Positions 54,124 through 63,752 of a stretch of 64,000 nt of DNA are shown one piece after another. A model generated the notes under the pieces. The model made no database searches. It worked only from the letters and a program-made list of their open reading frames with translations, and was not told the DNA's origin. The position numbers were made by a program, and so were the translations under genes. The DNA is from Bacteroides_D sp963546395 (lineage in GTDB: Bacteria > Bacteroidota > Bacteroidia > Bacteroidales > CAJPTX01): contig CAUUMS010000001.1 of the NCBI GenBank assembly GCA_963546395.1, positions 195,373-259,372 on the forward strand, in the 5' to 3' direction. Position 1 is the stretch's first letter. Each line of letters starts with the position of its first letter.

Positions 54124-56079
54124 ATGGTATCGCTTGATCAGGTAGGTGTTGCATTCGGGGGTGAGGATCTGTTCCGGGGTGTGTCGTTGCAGGTGAATGC
54201 CCACGACCGGATAGGGGTCGTGGGGCGCAATGGTGCCGGCAAGTCGACCCTGTTCCGCGTGCTGGCTGGTCAGATGCCTGCCTCGTACGGGCAGGTAGTA
54301 CACCCGAGCTCGCTCCGCATTGGCTACCTGGCGCAGGACATGGCCCGGGTGGATAAGCGTAGCGTGCTAGAGGAGGCTCTACAGGCGTTCGGGGAGCTCA
54401 ACGCCCTAGAGGCTTCTCTCCACGCCGTGAATGAGCAGCTGGCTACGTGCCCCGCCAACGATGAGGCTACGCACGAACGACTAGCACATCAGCTAGCCGA
54501 GCTCACGGAGCGATATCACCTGCTGGGGGGCGGTAAACAGATGGCGCAGGCGGAGCGGACGCTCACAGGACTGGGGTTTGAGCGGAGCCAGTTCGATATG
54601 CCCACGGCACAGCTGAGCGGCGGCTGGCGTATGCGGGTAGAACTGGCTAAAATACTGCTGCAAAGCCCCGACCTGCTACTGCTGGACGAGCCGACGAATC
54701 ACCTGGATATAGAGTCGATCCAGTGGCTGGAGGATTACCTGAAGGGTTTCAGCGGAGCACTGATGCTCATATCGCATGACAGACGATTCCTCGACACGGT
54801 GACCACAGCCACGATGGAGCTGACGCTGGGCCAGTCGTACACGTTCCCAGTGCCTTACACGAAGTTCGTGGCCCTGCGTGAGGAGCAACGTGAGCAGCAG
54901 GCAGCGGCGTACAAGAACCAGCAACGCCTCATCGAGAAGACGGAGGCGTTCATAGAACGCTTCCGCTACAAGCCCTCGAAGTCGAACCAGGTGCAGTCGC
55001 GCATCCATCAGCTGGAGCGTCTAGAGCGCATCGAGCTGGAGGATGTGGATAAAACAGCGATCTCGATTCATTTCCCGTCAGCCCAACGATCGGGCGACCC
55101 GGTAGTGGTGGCTGAGGGGGTGAGTAAGGCCTTTGGCAGCAAGACGATCTTCTCGGATGCTAACATCACCGTGCGACGAGGCGATCGGATCGCATTCGTG
55201 GGTCGCAACGGGGAGGGGAAGACTACCATGGCTCGCTGCATCGTGGGGGATATACCCATCACCACGGGCGAGCTACGCATCGGGCACAACGTGGACGTGG
55301 GCTACTTCGCCCAGGATCAGGAGAGCGTGCTCGATGGCAACCACACCGTGTTTGAGACCATCGACCGTGTGGCCGTGGGAGCCATACGCACACGCATGCG
55401 GGATTTGCTGGCGGCCTTTCTGTTCCGGGGCGATGACATTGACAAGCCTGTGCGTGTGCTCTCTGGGGGCGAGCGCAACCGGCTGGCCATGGTGAAGCTC
55501 ATGCTGGCCCCGCACAATCTACTGGTGCTGGATGAGCCTACAAACCACCTGGATATACCATCGAAAGACCTGCTCAAGCAGGCTCTAATGAAGTTCGAGG
55601 GAACGCTCATCCTGGTCTCACACGACCGCGATTTCCTAGATGGGCTCGCTAATAAGGTGTACGAATTCTCACACGGCCAGGTGAAGGAGCATCTCGGCAG
55701 CGTGGATTCCTTCCTGGCAAGCCGAAGCCTAGCCGACCTTAACCAGCTGGATGCAACGGGTACACCAACGAATGCCACCCCAGCCCCACAGAGTGGCAAC
55801 CGAGGACGCGAGGATTGGAAACAGCGCAAGCAACGTGAGAACGACATCCAGCGTCGCAAACGGGCTATTGCCCAGCTGGAGGATGAGATTACTGCATGCG
55901 AGACAGCAATCCAGCAGCTGGAGTCGGAGCTGGCCAATCTTGCCCCAGAGGCGAATCTAGACGCAACGCTCCAGCAGTACGAGTCGCACAAACGGCAACA
56001 TACCACCCTGCTCAAACGCTGGGAAGAGCAATGCTATGAGCTGGACATCGTGGAGCAGGGCGCAACGGATCTAACATGA
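54124..56079 (+). CDS. ABC-F family ATPase (Uup/EttA-like)
   Basis: A 651-residue soluble protein with two ABC domains and no membrane part. Walker A motifs are VVGRNGAGKSTLFRVL and FVGRNGEGKTTMARCI; signatures are LSGGWRMRVELAKILL and LSGGERNRLAMVKLML; both Walker B regions read LDEPTNHLD. The inter-domain linker (about 240-310) is charged and helical, and the C-terminal 85 residues form a coiled coil as in Uup. ABC-F proteins act on ribosomes stalled in translation. It is followed by rlmB and pdxB on the plus strand. Confidence 0.93.
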   Translation: MVSLDQVGVAFGGEDLFRGVSLQVNAHDRIGVVGRNGAGKSTLFRVLAGQMPASYGQVVHPSSLRIGYLAQDMARVDKRSVLEEALQAFGELNALEASLHAVNEQLATCPANDEATHERLAHQLAELTERYHLLGGGKQMAQAERTLTGLGFERSQFDMPTAQLSGGWRMRVELAKILLQSPDLLLLDEPTNHLDIESIQWLEDYLKGFSGALMLISHDRRFLDTVTTATMELTLGQSYTFPVPYTKFVALREEQREQQAAAYKNQQRLIEKTEAFIERFRYKPSKSNQVQSRIHQLERLERIELEDVDKTAISIHFPSAQRSGDPVVVAEGVSKAFGSKTIFSDANITVRRGDRIAFVGRNGEGKTTMARCIVGDIPITTGELRIGHNVDVGYFAQDQESVLDGNHTVFETIDRVAVGAIRTRMRDLLAAFLFRGDDIDKPVRVLSGGERNRLAMVKLMLAPHNLLVLDEPTNHLDIPSKDLLKQALMKFEGTLILVSHDRDFLDGLANKVYEFSHGQVKEHLGSVDSFLASRSLADLNQLDATGTPTNATPAPQSGNRGREDWKQRKQRENDIQRRKRAIAQLEDEITACETAIQQLESELANLAPEANLDATLQQYESHKRQHTTLLKRWEEQCYELDIVEQGATDLT

Positions 56080-56224
56080 TGGAGAGGGTGGCTGGGCTCA
56101 ACTATTGCGCATGGATGCGCCAGATGCGGCTGCACCGAGGTTGTGGCCCTGATCCTTCCATTCATACCCCTCGCTCCACAGCAGGCACAAGCAGCACGGG
56201 GCACACACTTCGTATAAGGAGACC

Positions 56225-57007
56225 ATGGAGGTAACACGAGGACAGCGACGCACACGCTCGCAGGGTGAGATGCTCTACGGTGTACACCCTATCGTACAAG
56301 CCATAGAGAGCGGCCAAGAGATCGAGCGTATCATCATGCGCAGCGGATTACGCAGTGAGACGCTGCCCCAGCTCATGCAGATGGCTCGCCAGCGTGGTAT
56401 CGCCGTGCAGCACGTGCCCGCAGCATGGTTCAACCGGCTGGGATCACGCAATCACCAGGGGATCGTTGCCACTGTATCACCCATTGGCTACCAGAGCCTA
56501 GAGGCTCTCATACCCTTGTTGTTCGAGCAGTGTGAGTGTCCACTAATCGTAGTAGCCGATGGCATTACCGACGTGCGCAATCTGGGTGCGATTGCTCGCA
56601 GTGCCGAGTGCGCCGGAGCCCATGCGCTTGTCGTCCCCACCAAAGGCTCTGCCCATATCAATGCGGATACTGTGAAGGCTAGTGCTGGAGCCCTCTTGCA
56701 CTTCCCAGTATGTCGCACATCCCGGCTAGATCAGACCTGCCAGTTCCTGAAAGAGTGCGGGCTGCAACTCGTGGTGGCTACAGAGGATGGGGCAACATTC
56801 TTCCACGGTGCCGATCTACGTGGACCGTTAGCCCTCGTCCTCGGCGATGAAGGGCACGGGGTATCGTCCTCCATCCTACGCATGGCTGACATCACGGTGC
56901 GTATTCCCATACATGGGCAGGTCTCATCGCTTAATGTGTCCGTGGCAGCAGGCATACTGCTGTACGAGGCGGAGCGGCAACGACGGGACTCCTCTGCCCA
57001 ATTCTAA
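56225..57007 (+). CDS. rlmB: 23S rRNA (guanosine-2'-O-)-methyltransferase (RlmB-type)
   Basis: A 260-residue SPOUT methyltransferase. The N-terminal substrate-binding domain begins LYGVHPIVQAIESGQEIERI. The catalytic trefoil-knot motifs are NLGAIARSAECAGAHALVVP, LVLGDEGHGVSS, and IPIHGQVSSLNVSVAAGILL. RlmB methylates G2251 in the peptidyl-transferase loop; the related TrmH family cannot be fully excluded. It begins 146 bases after the ABC-F gene. Confidence 0.92.
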   Translation: MEVTRGQRRTRSQGEMLYGVHPIVQAIESGQEIERIIMRSGLRSETLPQLMQMARQRGIAVQHVPAAWFNRLGSRNHQGIVATVSPIGYQSLEALIPLLFEQCECPLIVVADGITDVRNLGAIARSAECAGAHALVVPTKGSAHINADTVKASAGALLHFPVCRTSRLDQTCQFLKECGLQLVVATEDGATFFHGADLRGPLALVLGDEGHGVSSSILRMADITVRIPIHGQVSSLNVSVAAGILLYEAERQRRDSSAQF

Positions 57008-57026
57008 TTTCCTCAAGGCTGGCACT

Positions 57027-58103
57027 ATGCCATTACGAATCGTAATCGACGAGCAAATCCCCTACCTGCGCGGCGTGCTAGAGCCTTACGCCGACGTGGT
57101 GTACCTAGCGGGCACAGAGATAAATCGGCAGACCTGCCTAGAGGCTGATGCGCTCATCGTGCGCACGCGCACCCAGTGCAATGCTGCCCTGCTCGAGGGG
57201 ACTAAAGTATCTCTCATCGCCTCTGCCACCATTGGACTAGATCATATAGATGTGCCCTACTGCCAGGCCAAGGGGATCCGTGTGGAGAATGCCCCAGGCT
57301 GTAATGCGTGGGCCGTGGTGCAATGGGTCATATCATGCATCAACCTGGCCTATCAGCACAGCTCGTGGGCTATGGTAGAAGTCACCGTGGGCATAGTGGG
57401 TGCTGGGGCCATCGGGAGTCGGCTCGCCGCCACGCTCGACATGCTCGGGCTACACTGGAAAGCATGCGACCCCCCACTCGCCCGGTTCAACCCCGAGTAT
57501 TACTGCTCACTCGATGAGATCTGCCAGACCTGCGACATCATCACATTGCACGTTCCGTACACCCATGAGGGAGCACATGCTACCGCAGGGCTCGTCGACC
57601 GCAACTTCCTACGACGACTAGCGCGCAGACCCTTCATATTTAACGCCTCCCGAGGTGGCATTGTCAACGACTATGCCCTGACCGAGGCGCTACAATGCAA
57701 ATGGATACGCGGCTATTGCCTCGACGTTTATGAGGATGAGCCCGATGTCCCCCCCGCAGTGGTAGAGTCAGCCCTCGCTTGCACACCACACATTGCGGGC
57801 TACAGCGTTGAGGGGAAACTCGCAGCAACTATGGCCGTGCTACGGGCCGTATCGCAACACTACGGGCTCTCAGCGCTAGAGCCTACGGGAGTCCTCACGG
57901 CCAAGCCTGCATTCAACGTCGGATTCAGCCTACAGGATCTAGCTAAGACCTTCGACCTCCGCCCCCAGAGCCTGGCATTAAAGGCCGCACCACAACGCTT
58001 TGAGCAGCTACGCAGTGAGTATGCATACAGGCACGACTGGCGTGGTTACGAATTCGGTTCGCCTCGGGTGCACGCAGTGCTACAGCAGTTCGAGGACATC
58101 TAA
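57027..58103 (+). CDS. pdxB: 4-phosphoerythronate dehydrogenase
   Basis: A 358-residue D-2-hydroxyacid dehydrogenase of pyridoxal phosphate synthesis (DXP-dependent route). It starts MPLRIVIDEQIPYLRGVLEP, has VSLIASATIGLDHIDVPYCQ, the Rossmann motif VGIVGAGAIGSRLAATL and the catalytic segments FNASRGGIVNDYAL, DVYEDEPDVP and CTPHIAGYSVEGK. The C-terminal PdxB-specific dimerisation region (380 region in other species) is present. It follows rlmB by 19 bases. Only this PLP gene is in the window. Confidence 0.93.
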   Translation: MPLRIVIDEQIPYLRGVLEPYADVVYLAGTEINRQTCLEADALIVRTRTQCNAALLEGTKVSLIASATIGLDHIDVPYCQAKGIRVENAPGCNAWAVVQWVISCINLAYQHSSWAMVEVTVGIVGAGAIGSRLAATLDMLGLHWKACDPPLARFNPEYYCSLDEICQTCDIITLHVPYTHEGAHATAGLVDRNFLRRLARRPFIFNASRGGIVNDYALTEALQCKWIRGYCLDVYEDEPDVPPAVVESALACTPHIAGYSVEGKLAATMAVLRAVSQHYGLSALEPTGVLTAKPAFNVGFSLQDLAKTFDLRPQSLALKAAPQRFEQLRSEYAYRHDWRGYEFGSPRVHAVLQQFEDI

Positions 58104-58112
58104 AGGCCCCCA

Positions 58113-59162
58113 TCACTCCCAGCACACCCCACTACCCATCGGGATCCTTAGGATGACTCCCACTGGCAGATGGTCACTCACCCCGCCGCGGTAAGCAGGC
58201 CCCGTGTATGTGCGCCGTGGCTTTACTCCCCCGAAAGCCACATCATCCTCCAGCAGAAAGGCAGCCTGTGCAATGCGCATGCTACCACTGATCACGTGGC
58301 ACGCAGACGACGTATCCAGCAGGGGTGCAGACACCAGGACGTGATCAATACTTCCCCACACCCCACGATACTTGTACGTGGCCGGCGCACGGCGATTGAA
58401 TGCGGGATCCAATTGCATCGCCCGTAGCTTCTGCCACTTCGATGGCACAACGTCCACCTCCCGATCTACTATGGTGTCAAACACGGCGGCTTGTAGCTGC
58501 TCATTGAAATCGCCCATCACGATAATGCGAGCCTCGGGTGAATGCTGGCGCACGCTGTCAAGCACCCTGGCCAGACTGTGCACTACGAGCTGCCGTTTCC
58601 GACGTGTCGCCGCATCATTGTTACGCTTAGATGGCCAATGGCATTGCACCACGTGCAGGGTATCGCCATCAACAAGACGGAACGTGGCGTGAAGCATCTC
58701 CCGCGTAGGTGGGCCCTCCACGCTGTCCCAGGGAGGGTGAATCCACTGGGTATCAAGGAGACGGGCCACCCTCGGCTGGTAGAGCAATGCCACATCTATA
58801 CCTCTCGGATCGGGCGAATCCCTATGCAGTATGACCAATCGCTGTGAGGACAAGATACTACTATCCGCAAGCCGCCGAAGCACGTAGCGATTCTCTACCT
58901 CGCATAGTCCCACGAAGGCAAATGGCATCGGGCCAGCCAGCGCATACAGCGCCTGTGCAAGCAAATGCACCTTGCGGTTGAGCCTGCCAAACGTCCAGTG
59001 GTACGTGCCCCTCGGGGTGAATGACGAATCCGGATTACGTGGTTCAACTCGCGGGTCGAACAGATTCTCCACATTGTACGTGGCCACGAGCCAGTGCCGC
59101 TCCTGGGCCACGATGTCACCCCCCACATTCAGGAGTAGCACGCACAGTATCAGCCTCCACAT
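58113..59162 (-). CDS. Secreted endonuclease/exonuclease/phosphatase-family protein
   Basis: A 349-residue exported EEP-fold protein with signal peptide (MWRLILCVLLLNVGGDIVAQ). EEP motifs: YNVENLFDP, GLCEVENR, QCHWPSKRNNDAA, GDFNE, and GVSDHLPVGVIL with the catalytic His near the end. Metal and catalytic residues of the DNase I fold are therefore all present. The substrate (DNA, lipid or sugar phosphate) is unknown. The ATG at 59162 is preferred over an in-frame GTG at 59186. It is convergent with pdxB (9-base gap) and follows the LRR gene. Confidence 0.9.
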   Translation of the reverse strand: MWRLILCVLLLNVGGDIVAQERHWLVATYNVENLFDPRVEPRNPDSSFTPRGTYHWTFGRLNRKVHLLAQALYALAGPMPFAFVGLCEVENRYVLRRLADSSILSSQRLVILHRDSPDPRGIDVALLYQPRVARLLDTQWIHPPWDSVEGPPTREMLHATFRLVDGDTLHVVQCHWPSKRNNDAATRRKRQLVVHSLARVLDSVRQHSPEARIIVMGDFNEQLQAAVFDTIVDREVDVVPSKWQKLRAMQLDPAFNRRAPATYKYRGVWGSIDHVLVSAPLLDTSSACHVISGSMRIAQAAFLLEDDVAFGGVKPRRTYTGPAYRGGVSDHLPVGVILRIPMGSGVCWE

Positions 59163-59198
59163 CGGGCTAGAGTTAGTGACGTTCACCTGCGAAACGCA

Positions 59199-62100
59199 TC
59201 AATGCTTGACGAAACGTATCGACCCCTGCCGCCTCTCTCCAGCGAGCCGAAGAAGATACGTCCCTGCCGGTAAATGGGCCACATCCACCTGCCCAAGCGG
59301 GCCATACAGCCATCCGCGCAGCACCACAAGCCCTGTGAGCGTGTAGATCTCGTAACGCATATCCGACTCAATCGGCACATACAACGTGCCAGAGACCGGA
59401 TTGGGGTACACCGATGCAGTGAAATCACTGCTACCGTCCGCCTTCGTATCCTTCCCCTTCCCCTCGGAATTCGCCTTCACCACCAGCTGTAACACCCCGC
59501 TCTTCAGAGCCATCTGCTCCATGGGTAGCGCAACAGCCTCTCCATTCCATTTCGCCTGCTCAATGCGCCATGATGCCGAGCGCATCGCCTCAATGCGCAC
59601 CACAGCCCCACCCTCCACCTCTATAGTTGTGGGTGCCGTATACACCCGCTCCGTCACCACTCCTTCCACTAGCGACGTGGCACGCACCAGCAACGGCACT
59701 CCCTCTGCCCCCTTACATTTCACCTCGTAGGAGACCTGACGCTCCGCCACGGGGTACGCCCGAAACGCCTTGCTACGTGCAAAGGCTCCCTGGCATCCGC
59801 TGGGCACCCGCACCGCAAACAGGCGAGTCCCATCCTCCAGGTCGGCATCCAGTGCCCCAGCATCCATGCGGAATCCTGTTGGCGACGTGCGCTCAAGATC
59901 CAGCACATGCAATGCTGCGCAGCCGGTAAAAGCCTCTGGCCCAATCCACGCCACCGAGGTGGGCACATACACTGCCCGCAGCTCGCCGCATCCGTGGAAA
60001 GCCCCCGCCTCCACACGCTCCACTGTCTCCCCCAGCGAGACGCGCCGCAGCGACTGATTATCTGCAAAAGCCGACGGGCCAATAATGCGAACCGCTGGGT
60101 CATCCAACACCAACTCCTGCCCTGCAAATTGCGATGACACCAATACCCCTCGCTCCTCGTCTATGCAATGGTCCCCATGCAGCACACACGGCCGCTGCAC
60201 AAATTCGCATAAAATCTGCACGCTATCCCCCATCTCCACAGCTGCCGTGGGCTCCATCACGGCAACCCCATTCACGCTAAGCATGCCCACCACGTGCCCC
60301 TTTGCGGGCAACGGGGTGATGAACAGCGGAAATCCGCGCGGCTTCTGCGCCCCAGGTTTCACGACACGCCCCTGCGCATCCTTCACCACAACTCGCCCGC
60401 CAGGCTGCTTCATCGTGTAGAGAACCCTACCCGCTCGCTGCTCCAGCTCGGCCCCAAAACGCACATTACGATTCAGCGTGAGCGTGACGCTTGCGCTAGC
60501 GTACGCCTGGTCATCTATCAGTAGATGCCGCACACGGTAAGCCTGCTCCGGGAGCACGCCAAACGTGACCGCACTCCCATCAGGCACACCTATCAAGGCT
60601 GGCCGCTCCACGATGATGCGCTCGGCCTCCACCACAAGGAGCTTGCCCACCGCAGGGTCTATGCTCACATACCGCCAAAGGGTGTCATACCGCACGTCAA
60701 ATCGGCAATCCTCGCGCAGGGTATGCTGATGCCACTCGCCCGGTGGCAGGTGCGCGCGCAGCCCATTGATGTACAGTTCCGGCTCCACCTCAGGGGGGCT
60801 CACCGCGTAACGGAACCGGATGACGCTGTTGAGCGGGAGCTTCGCATCCTGAGCTATACCATTGCCCAGGGCATCCACAATGCTAAGCCGCCCCTCCGTG
60901 GATGGTTCCAATGCAATCCGCACACCGGCTGGCTGCGCGGAGGCCTCTACGTGCATATCAGACATCAGCCGACCATGCCACGGGGAGGGCACCAACTGAC
61001 CATTCACTGCGAAATGCGCTAGCTCGTACCCCGCACGAGGCACAGCAGCAATGCGGCAATCCGTCCCCTTTGGCAACGTCCCACCCGGCGAGACGGGTGG
61101 CTCCACCACCCAGCGGAAATGCGCCGTATCTGACAGATGAATTGCGCACAGCTGCGGTCGGAAGGTAACGCTCACCCCCAGCGCCCGCAGCACGGTAACC
61201 AGCGTATCGGCTGTCGTCGTGACATGCCCATTCACCGACATTGCCTCGAAGGTGCTGAACTCACCTGGCAAAGCTTGCACTCGCACCACCTCTCCACGCA
61301 TCACCGAATCGCCTGGCTGCAACGGATGCCCATCCTGACGCTCAAAAAGCACCGTTCCCCCCACCGCATAAGGCTCCTCGATGGGGCAATACATGCGCTT
61401 ACTCTTCAGTGACACACGGACATCGCCCAACGCTAAACACCGCACGGGCTGCACGGTGTGCGTCTCGCCATTGCACTCAATCGATTCGAGGTCATACCCC
61501 ATCGGTAATCGATAATCCATCATGCAATGCGAAAGGTGCGGCACATCTCGACTAGGCTGCGCAGCATCGAGCTCAAACTCCAGCCCCCCGTATCGAACCC
61601 GTAGGGAGCCCCCATTGGGCACCGTATTCTCAACGCGCACCGAGGCTCCCACGGGCTGTAGACTCACATAGCGAAGCTCGGACAGGGGCGACCACGCCTC
61701 AAGGTGCGTCGCATCCACATACACGCTGAGAGGCTTATCCGCTTGAGGCAACGGCGAAAGCTCTGCCAGTAACCGGCCCATGTTGGCCGGCGGCAATCCC
61801 CCTATGTACAACTGCCGCAGCGAACTCAAACCGCTGAAAGCGCCAGGCTCCACCCTCTCCAGTCCTCCCGGAATGGCCAGCGCACGCAGCCGATTACACC
61901 CATTAAACGCCTGTCGCCCAACCGAATTGACCCCCTCGGGAAGAATCAGCCCCTCGAGCACCGAGGCGTTATGCGATCGCCCGGCCGCGTAGTGACGAGC
62001 CTTCTGCAAATGCGGCGCATCCCGTAGATCTGTAATGGGCTCTAGAAAGCGAAGCCACACCACCGTATCACCCGCAGCCGACACCTGATAGTCGACCCCA

Positions 62101-63329
62101 TTCACCAGCTCGTCAACCCCCGCAAAGATGGCGGTAATCGACTCATTCTCAAAGCAAATCGGCACCATAACCTCGGCCTCCCGGATGCTATCACCGTGAA
62201 CCGCAAGGCCAATGATGCGCTGCCCCGCGTCGGGCTCCAACTTGCACCTCACCACCGAGCTAAAATCCACCGTAAACTGCTCACCATCAGCTGCCAGGCG
62301 AGGTGTACTCATCGCATTCGGGGCAATCCACACCTTCCCCTTCCCGCGCACATGCAGCGTGAACGATGAGCGCGGCGGGATTTTATCCACCGGCACCAGC
62401 CGACTCGTGGAGATACGCCTCCGCCCCGCATGATCCTTCGGTAGGCAAAAGCGGCCCGGCCTACGCAGCGCATACTTGTCGCCCTTCACGGCCGCATTCC
62501 CCACCAGGCGCAGAAATGGGTCGTAATAAGTCATGGGCTGTAACCCATTGACTGTCACCCCATCGGTGAGCGCATCCTCCAACTCCATCGCACGCCCCAG
62601 CACGAGATGCCGCGCTGTCCACGAATCGAGCGCGCCCCGCTTCACGACCCGCACATGGGTTGGTACGTAAAGCACCGTGTCTGCCTCCTGACGGGCGTAA
62701 TAGTGCAAAATCTCAAAATCAGCCGAGTAGATGCCCCCTCTACGCCACGCAAACCCCTTGGTCAACTCTCCGCGGATGGCAAGTCGACGCGGGTAGGTGC
62801 CACGCAGGATCTGGGATTTGGACAAGAGGTTAACGTCGAACCCCTCGGGCAATTCCAGTAGCCCCACCGGGCCCAATCCGCCCAAGCACTGCCTCGCAAA
62901 GGCCGTCACAGTGGCCGGTATGCGAATGGTGTCAAATTGCAACCCCTGCCCCGCCTCGAAGACACCCTGCCCATGCAGGCTGCGCACGACATACTCCCTG
63001 GAATTCAAGATGATACGCTCGGGTACCAGCAAGCTACGCTGCGTGCGCAATGAGTCTACCCGCTGGCGATCACCCCGGATGCAAAGCGTGCAAGCCTTCG
63101 CATCCTCCACCGTGTAGCATATGCCTCTGCGCCAAATATCTGTCCCCACCTCCCCCTGGGCACGTGCCAGCTGGCAAAGCAGCGCAGGGGTCAACAGCAC
63201 GCATAGCAACCACCTCGCAGCGCGAATCGCCCATATGAAGTCGTTCAAAATGGTGAGCGACAACACATTGCCTCGAGCAGCACATGCGCCACTCGCCCGC
63301 CTCGCTGAACCTCGCATGGCAAGTTGCAC
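59199..63329 (-). CDS. BspA-like LRR surface protein with T9SS C-terminal sorting domain
   Basis: A protein of up to 1376 residues. An N-terminal hydrophobic signal segment (LLCVLLTPALLCQLARAQ) precedes three leucine-rich blocks of the BspA type (about residues 100-165, 470-545 and 1085-1155; for example VGRQAFNGCNRLRALAIP and VEAGAFHGCGELRAVYVP). Between them are divergent InlB-like B-repeat modules (VRVQALPGEFSTFEAMSVNG and CRIAAVPRAGYELAHFAVNG). The last 70 residues (SVYPNPVSGTLYVPI to SIRFVKH) match the type A Por secretion sorting domain, so it is exported by T9SS. The start is uncertain: 63329, 63317 or TTG 63248, the last giving the best signal peptide. Confidence 0.88.
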   Translation of the reverse strand: MQLAMRGSARRASGACAARGNVLSLTILNDFIWAIRAARWLLCVLLTPALLCQLARAQGEVGTDIWRRGICYTVEDAKACTLCIRGDRQRVDSLRTQRSLLVPERIILNSREYVVRSLHGQGVFEAGQGLQFDTIRIPATVTAFARQCLGGLGPVGLLELPEGFDVNLLSKSQILRGTYPRRLAIRGELTKGFAWRRGGIYSADFEILHYYARQEADTVLYVPTHVRVVKRGALDSWTARHLVLGRAMELEDALTDGVTVNGLQPMTYYDPFLRLVGNAAVKGDKYALRRPGRFCLPKDHAGRRRISTSRLVPVDKIPPRSSFTLHVRGKGKVWIAPNAMSTPRLAADGEQFTVDFSSVVRCKLEPDAGQRIIGLAVHGDSIREAEVMVPICFENESITAIFAGVDELVNGVDYQVSAAGDTVVWLRFLEPITDLRDAPHLQKARHYAAGRSHNASVLEGLILPEGVNSVGRQAFNGCNRLRALAIPGGLERVEPGAFSGLSSLRQLYIGGLPPANMGRLLAELSPLPQADKPLSVYVDATHLEAWSPLSELRYVSLQPVGASVRVENTVPNGGSLRVRYGGLEFELDAAQPSRDVPHLSHCMMDYRLPMGYDLESIECNGETHTVQPVRCLALGDVRVSLKSKRMYCPIEEPYAVGGTVLFERQDGHPLQPGDSVMRGEVVRVQALPGEFSTFEAMSVNGHVTTTADTLVTVLRALGVSVTFRPQLCAIHLSDTAHFRWVVEPPVSPGGTLPKGTDCRIAAVPRAGYELAHFAVNGQLVPSPWHGRLMSDMHVEASAQPAGVRIALEPSTEGRLSIVDALGNGIAQDAKLPLNSVIRFRYAVSPPEVEPELYINGLRAHLPPGEWHQHTLREDCRFDVRYDTLWRYVSIDPAVGKLLVVEAERIIVERPALIGVPDGSAVTFGVLPEQAYRVRHLLIDDQAYASASVTLTLNRNVRFGAELEQRAGRVLYTMKQPGGRVVVKDAQGRVVKPGAQKPRGFPLFITPLPAKGHVVGMLSVNGVAVMEPTAAVEMGDSVQILCEFVQRPCVLHGDHCIDEERGVLVSSQFAGQELVLDDPAVRIIGPSAFADNQSLRRVSLGETVERVEAGAFHGCGELRAVYVPTSVAWIGPEAFTGCAALHVLDLERTSPTGFRMDAGALDADLEDGTRLFAVRVPSGCQGAFARSKAFRAYPVAERQVSYEVKCKGAEGVPLLVRATSLVEGVVTERVYTAPTTIEVEGGAVVRIEAMRSASWRIEQAKWNGEAVALPMEQMALKSGVLQLVVKANSEGKGKDTKADGSSDFTASVYPNPVSGTLYVPIESDMRYEIYTLTGLVVLRGWLYGPLGQVDVAHLPAGTYLLRLAGERRQGSIRFVKH

Positions 63330-63340
63330 TTAGGTTTCAA

Positions 63341-63348
63341 CAAATGTA
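63341..63348 (-). promoter_or_regulatory. Putative -7 box for the LRR protein gene
   Basis: Minus-strand TACATTTG, full consensus match. It lies only 11 bases before the ATG at 63329, which argues for one of the internal start codons. Confidence 0.45.
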
Positions 63349-63702
63349 GCGAATATTCCACAAAGTGCACCATTCGAAACGCATTGTACAAATTCGACTG
63401 CAAGCATTCCATTCCCGGCATTTCTCCGCATTTCGCGCTGCGTCCCATCGGGCGATGACTAGCAAATTGCTGAAACTCCATTTATAATAAAGCGTCAACG
63501 TCAATCACATATAGACCAAAATCCAGGCACTATGCCCCCAACTCGAGATGCTGCCCAAATCACCGCTCTTTAAAATTCATTCAAATCTCCAGCTCGCAAG
63601 AAAATCTTCCCGCCTGGCCAGAAAATGGGCAGATAACTCCTTGGGGGTGATGAGCACGGGGGGCAATTGGCCTCTCTCCCCTAGCGAGATGAGACGTAGC
63701 AA
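63349..63702. other. AT-richer intergenic stretch
   Basis: About 350 bases upstream of the LRR gene, clearly richer in A/T than the rest of the window. No confident gene is seen. Small open frames (for example one ending at the TGA at 63743-63745, plus strand) lack family signatures. Confidence 0.4.
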
Positions 63703-63752
63703 CGAGGTATCAACTCCCAATTTCCCCCGCGAAATAGGGAGTTGATACCTCG
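63703..63752. repeat. 50-bp palindromic repeat, copy 2 (near-perfect)
   Basis: Outer arms of 16 bp (63703-63718 with 63737-63752) pair perfectly, and an inner ATTTC/GAAAT stem pairs after one A-A mismatch. It is homologous to 49991-50040. Similarity may continue a few bases further right (a GxTACx motif recurs 11 bases on in both copies). It directly precedes the partial gene at the right edge. Confidence 0.8.
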
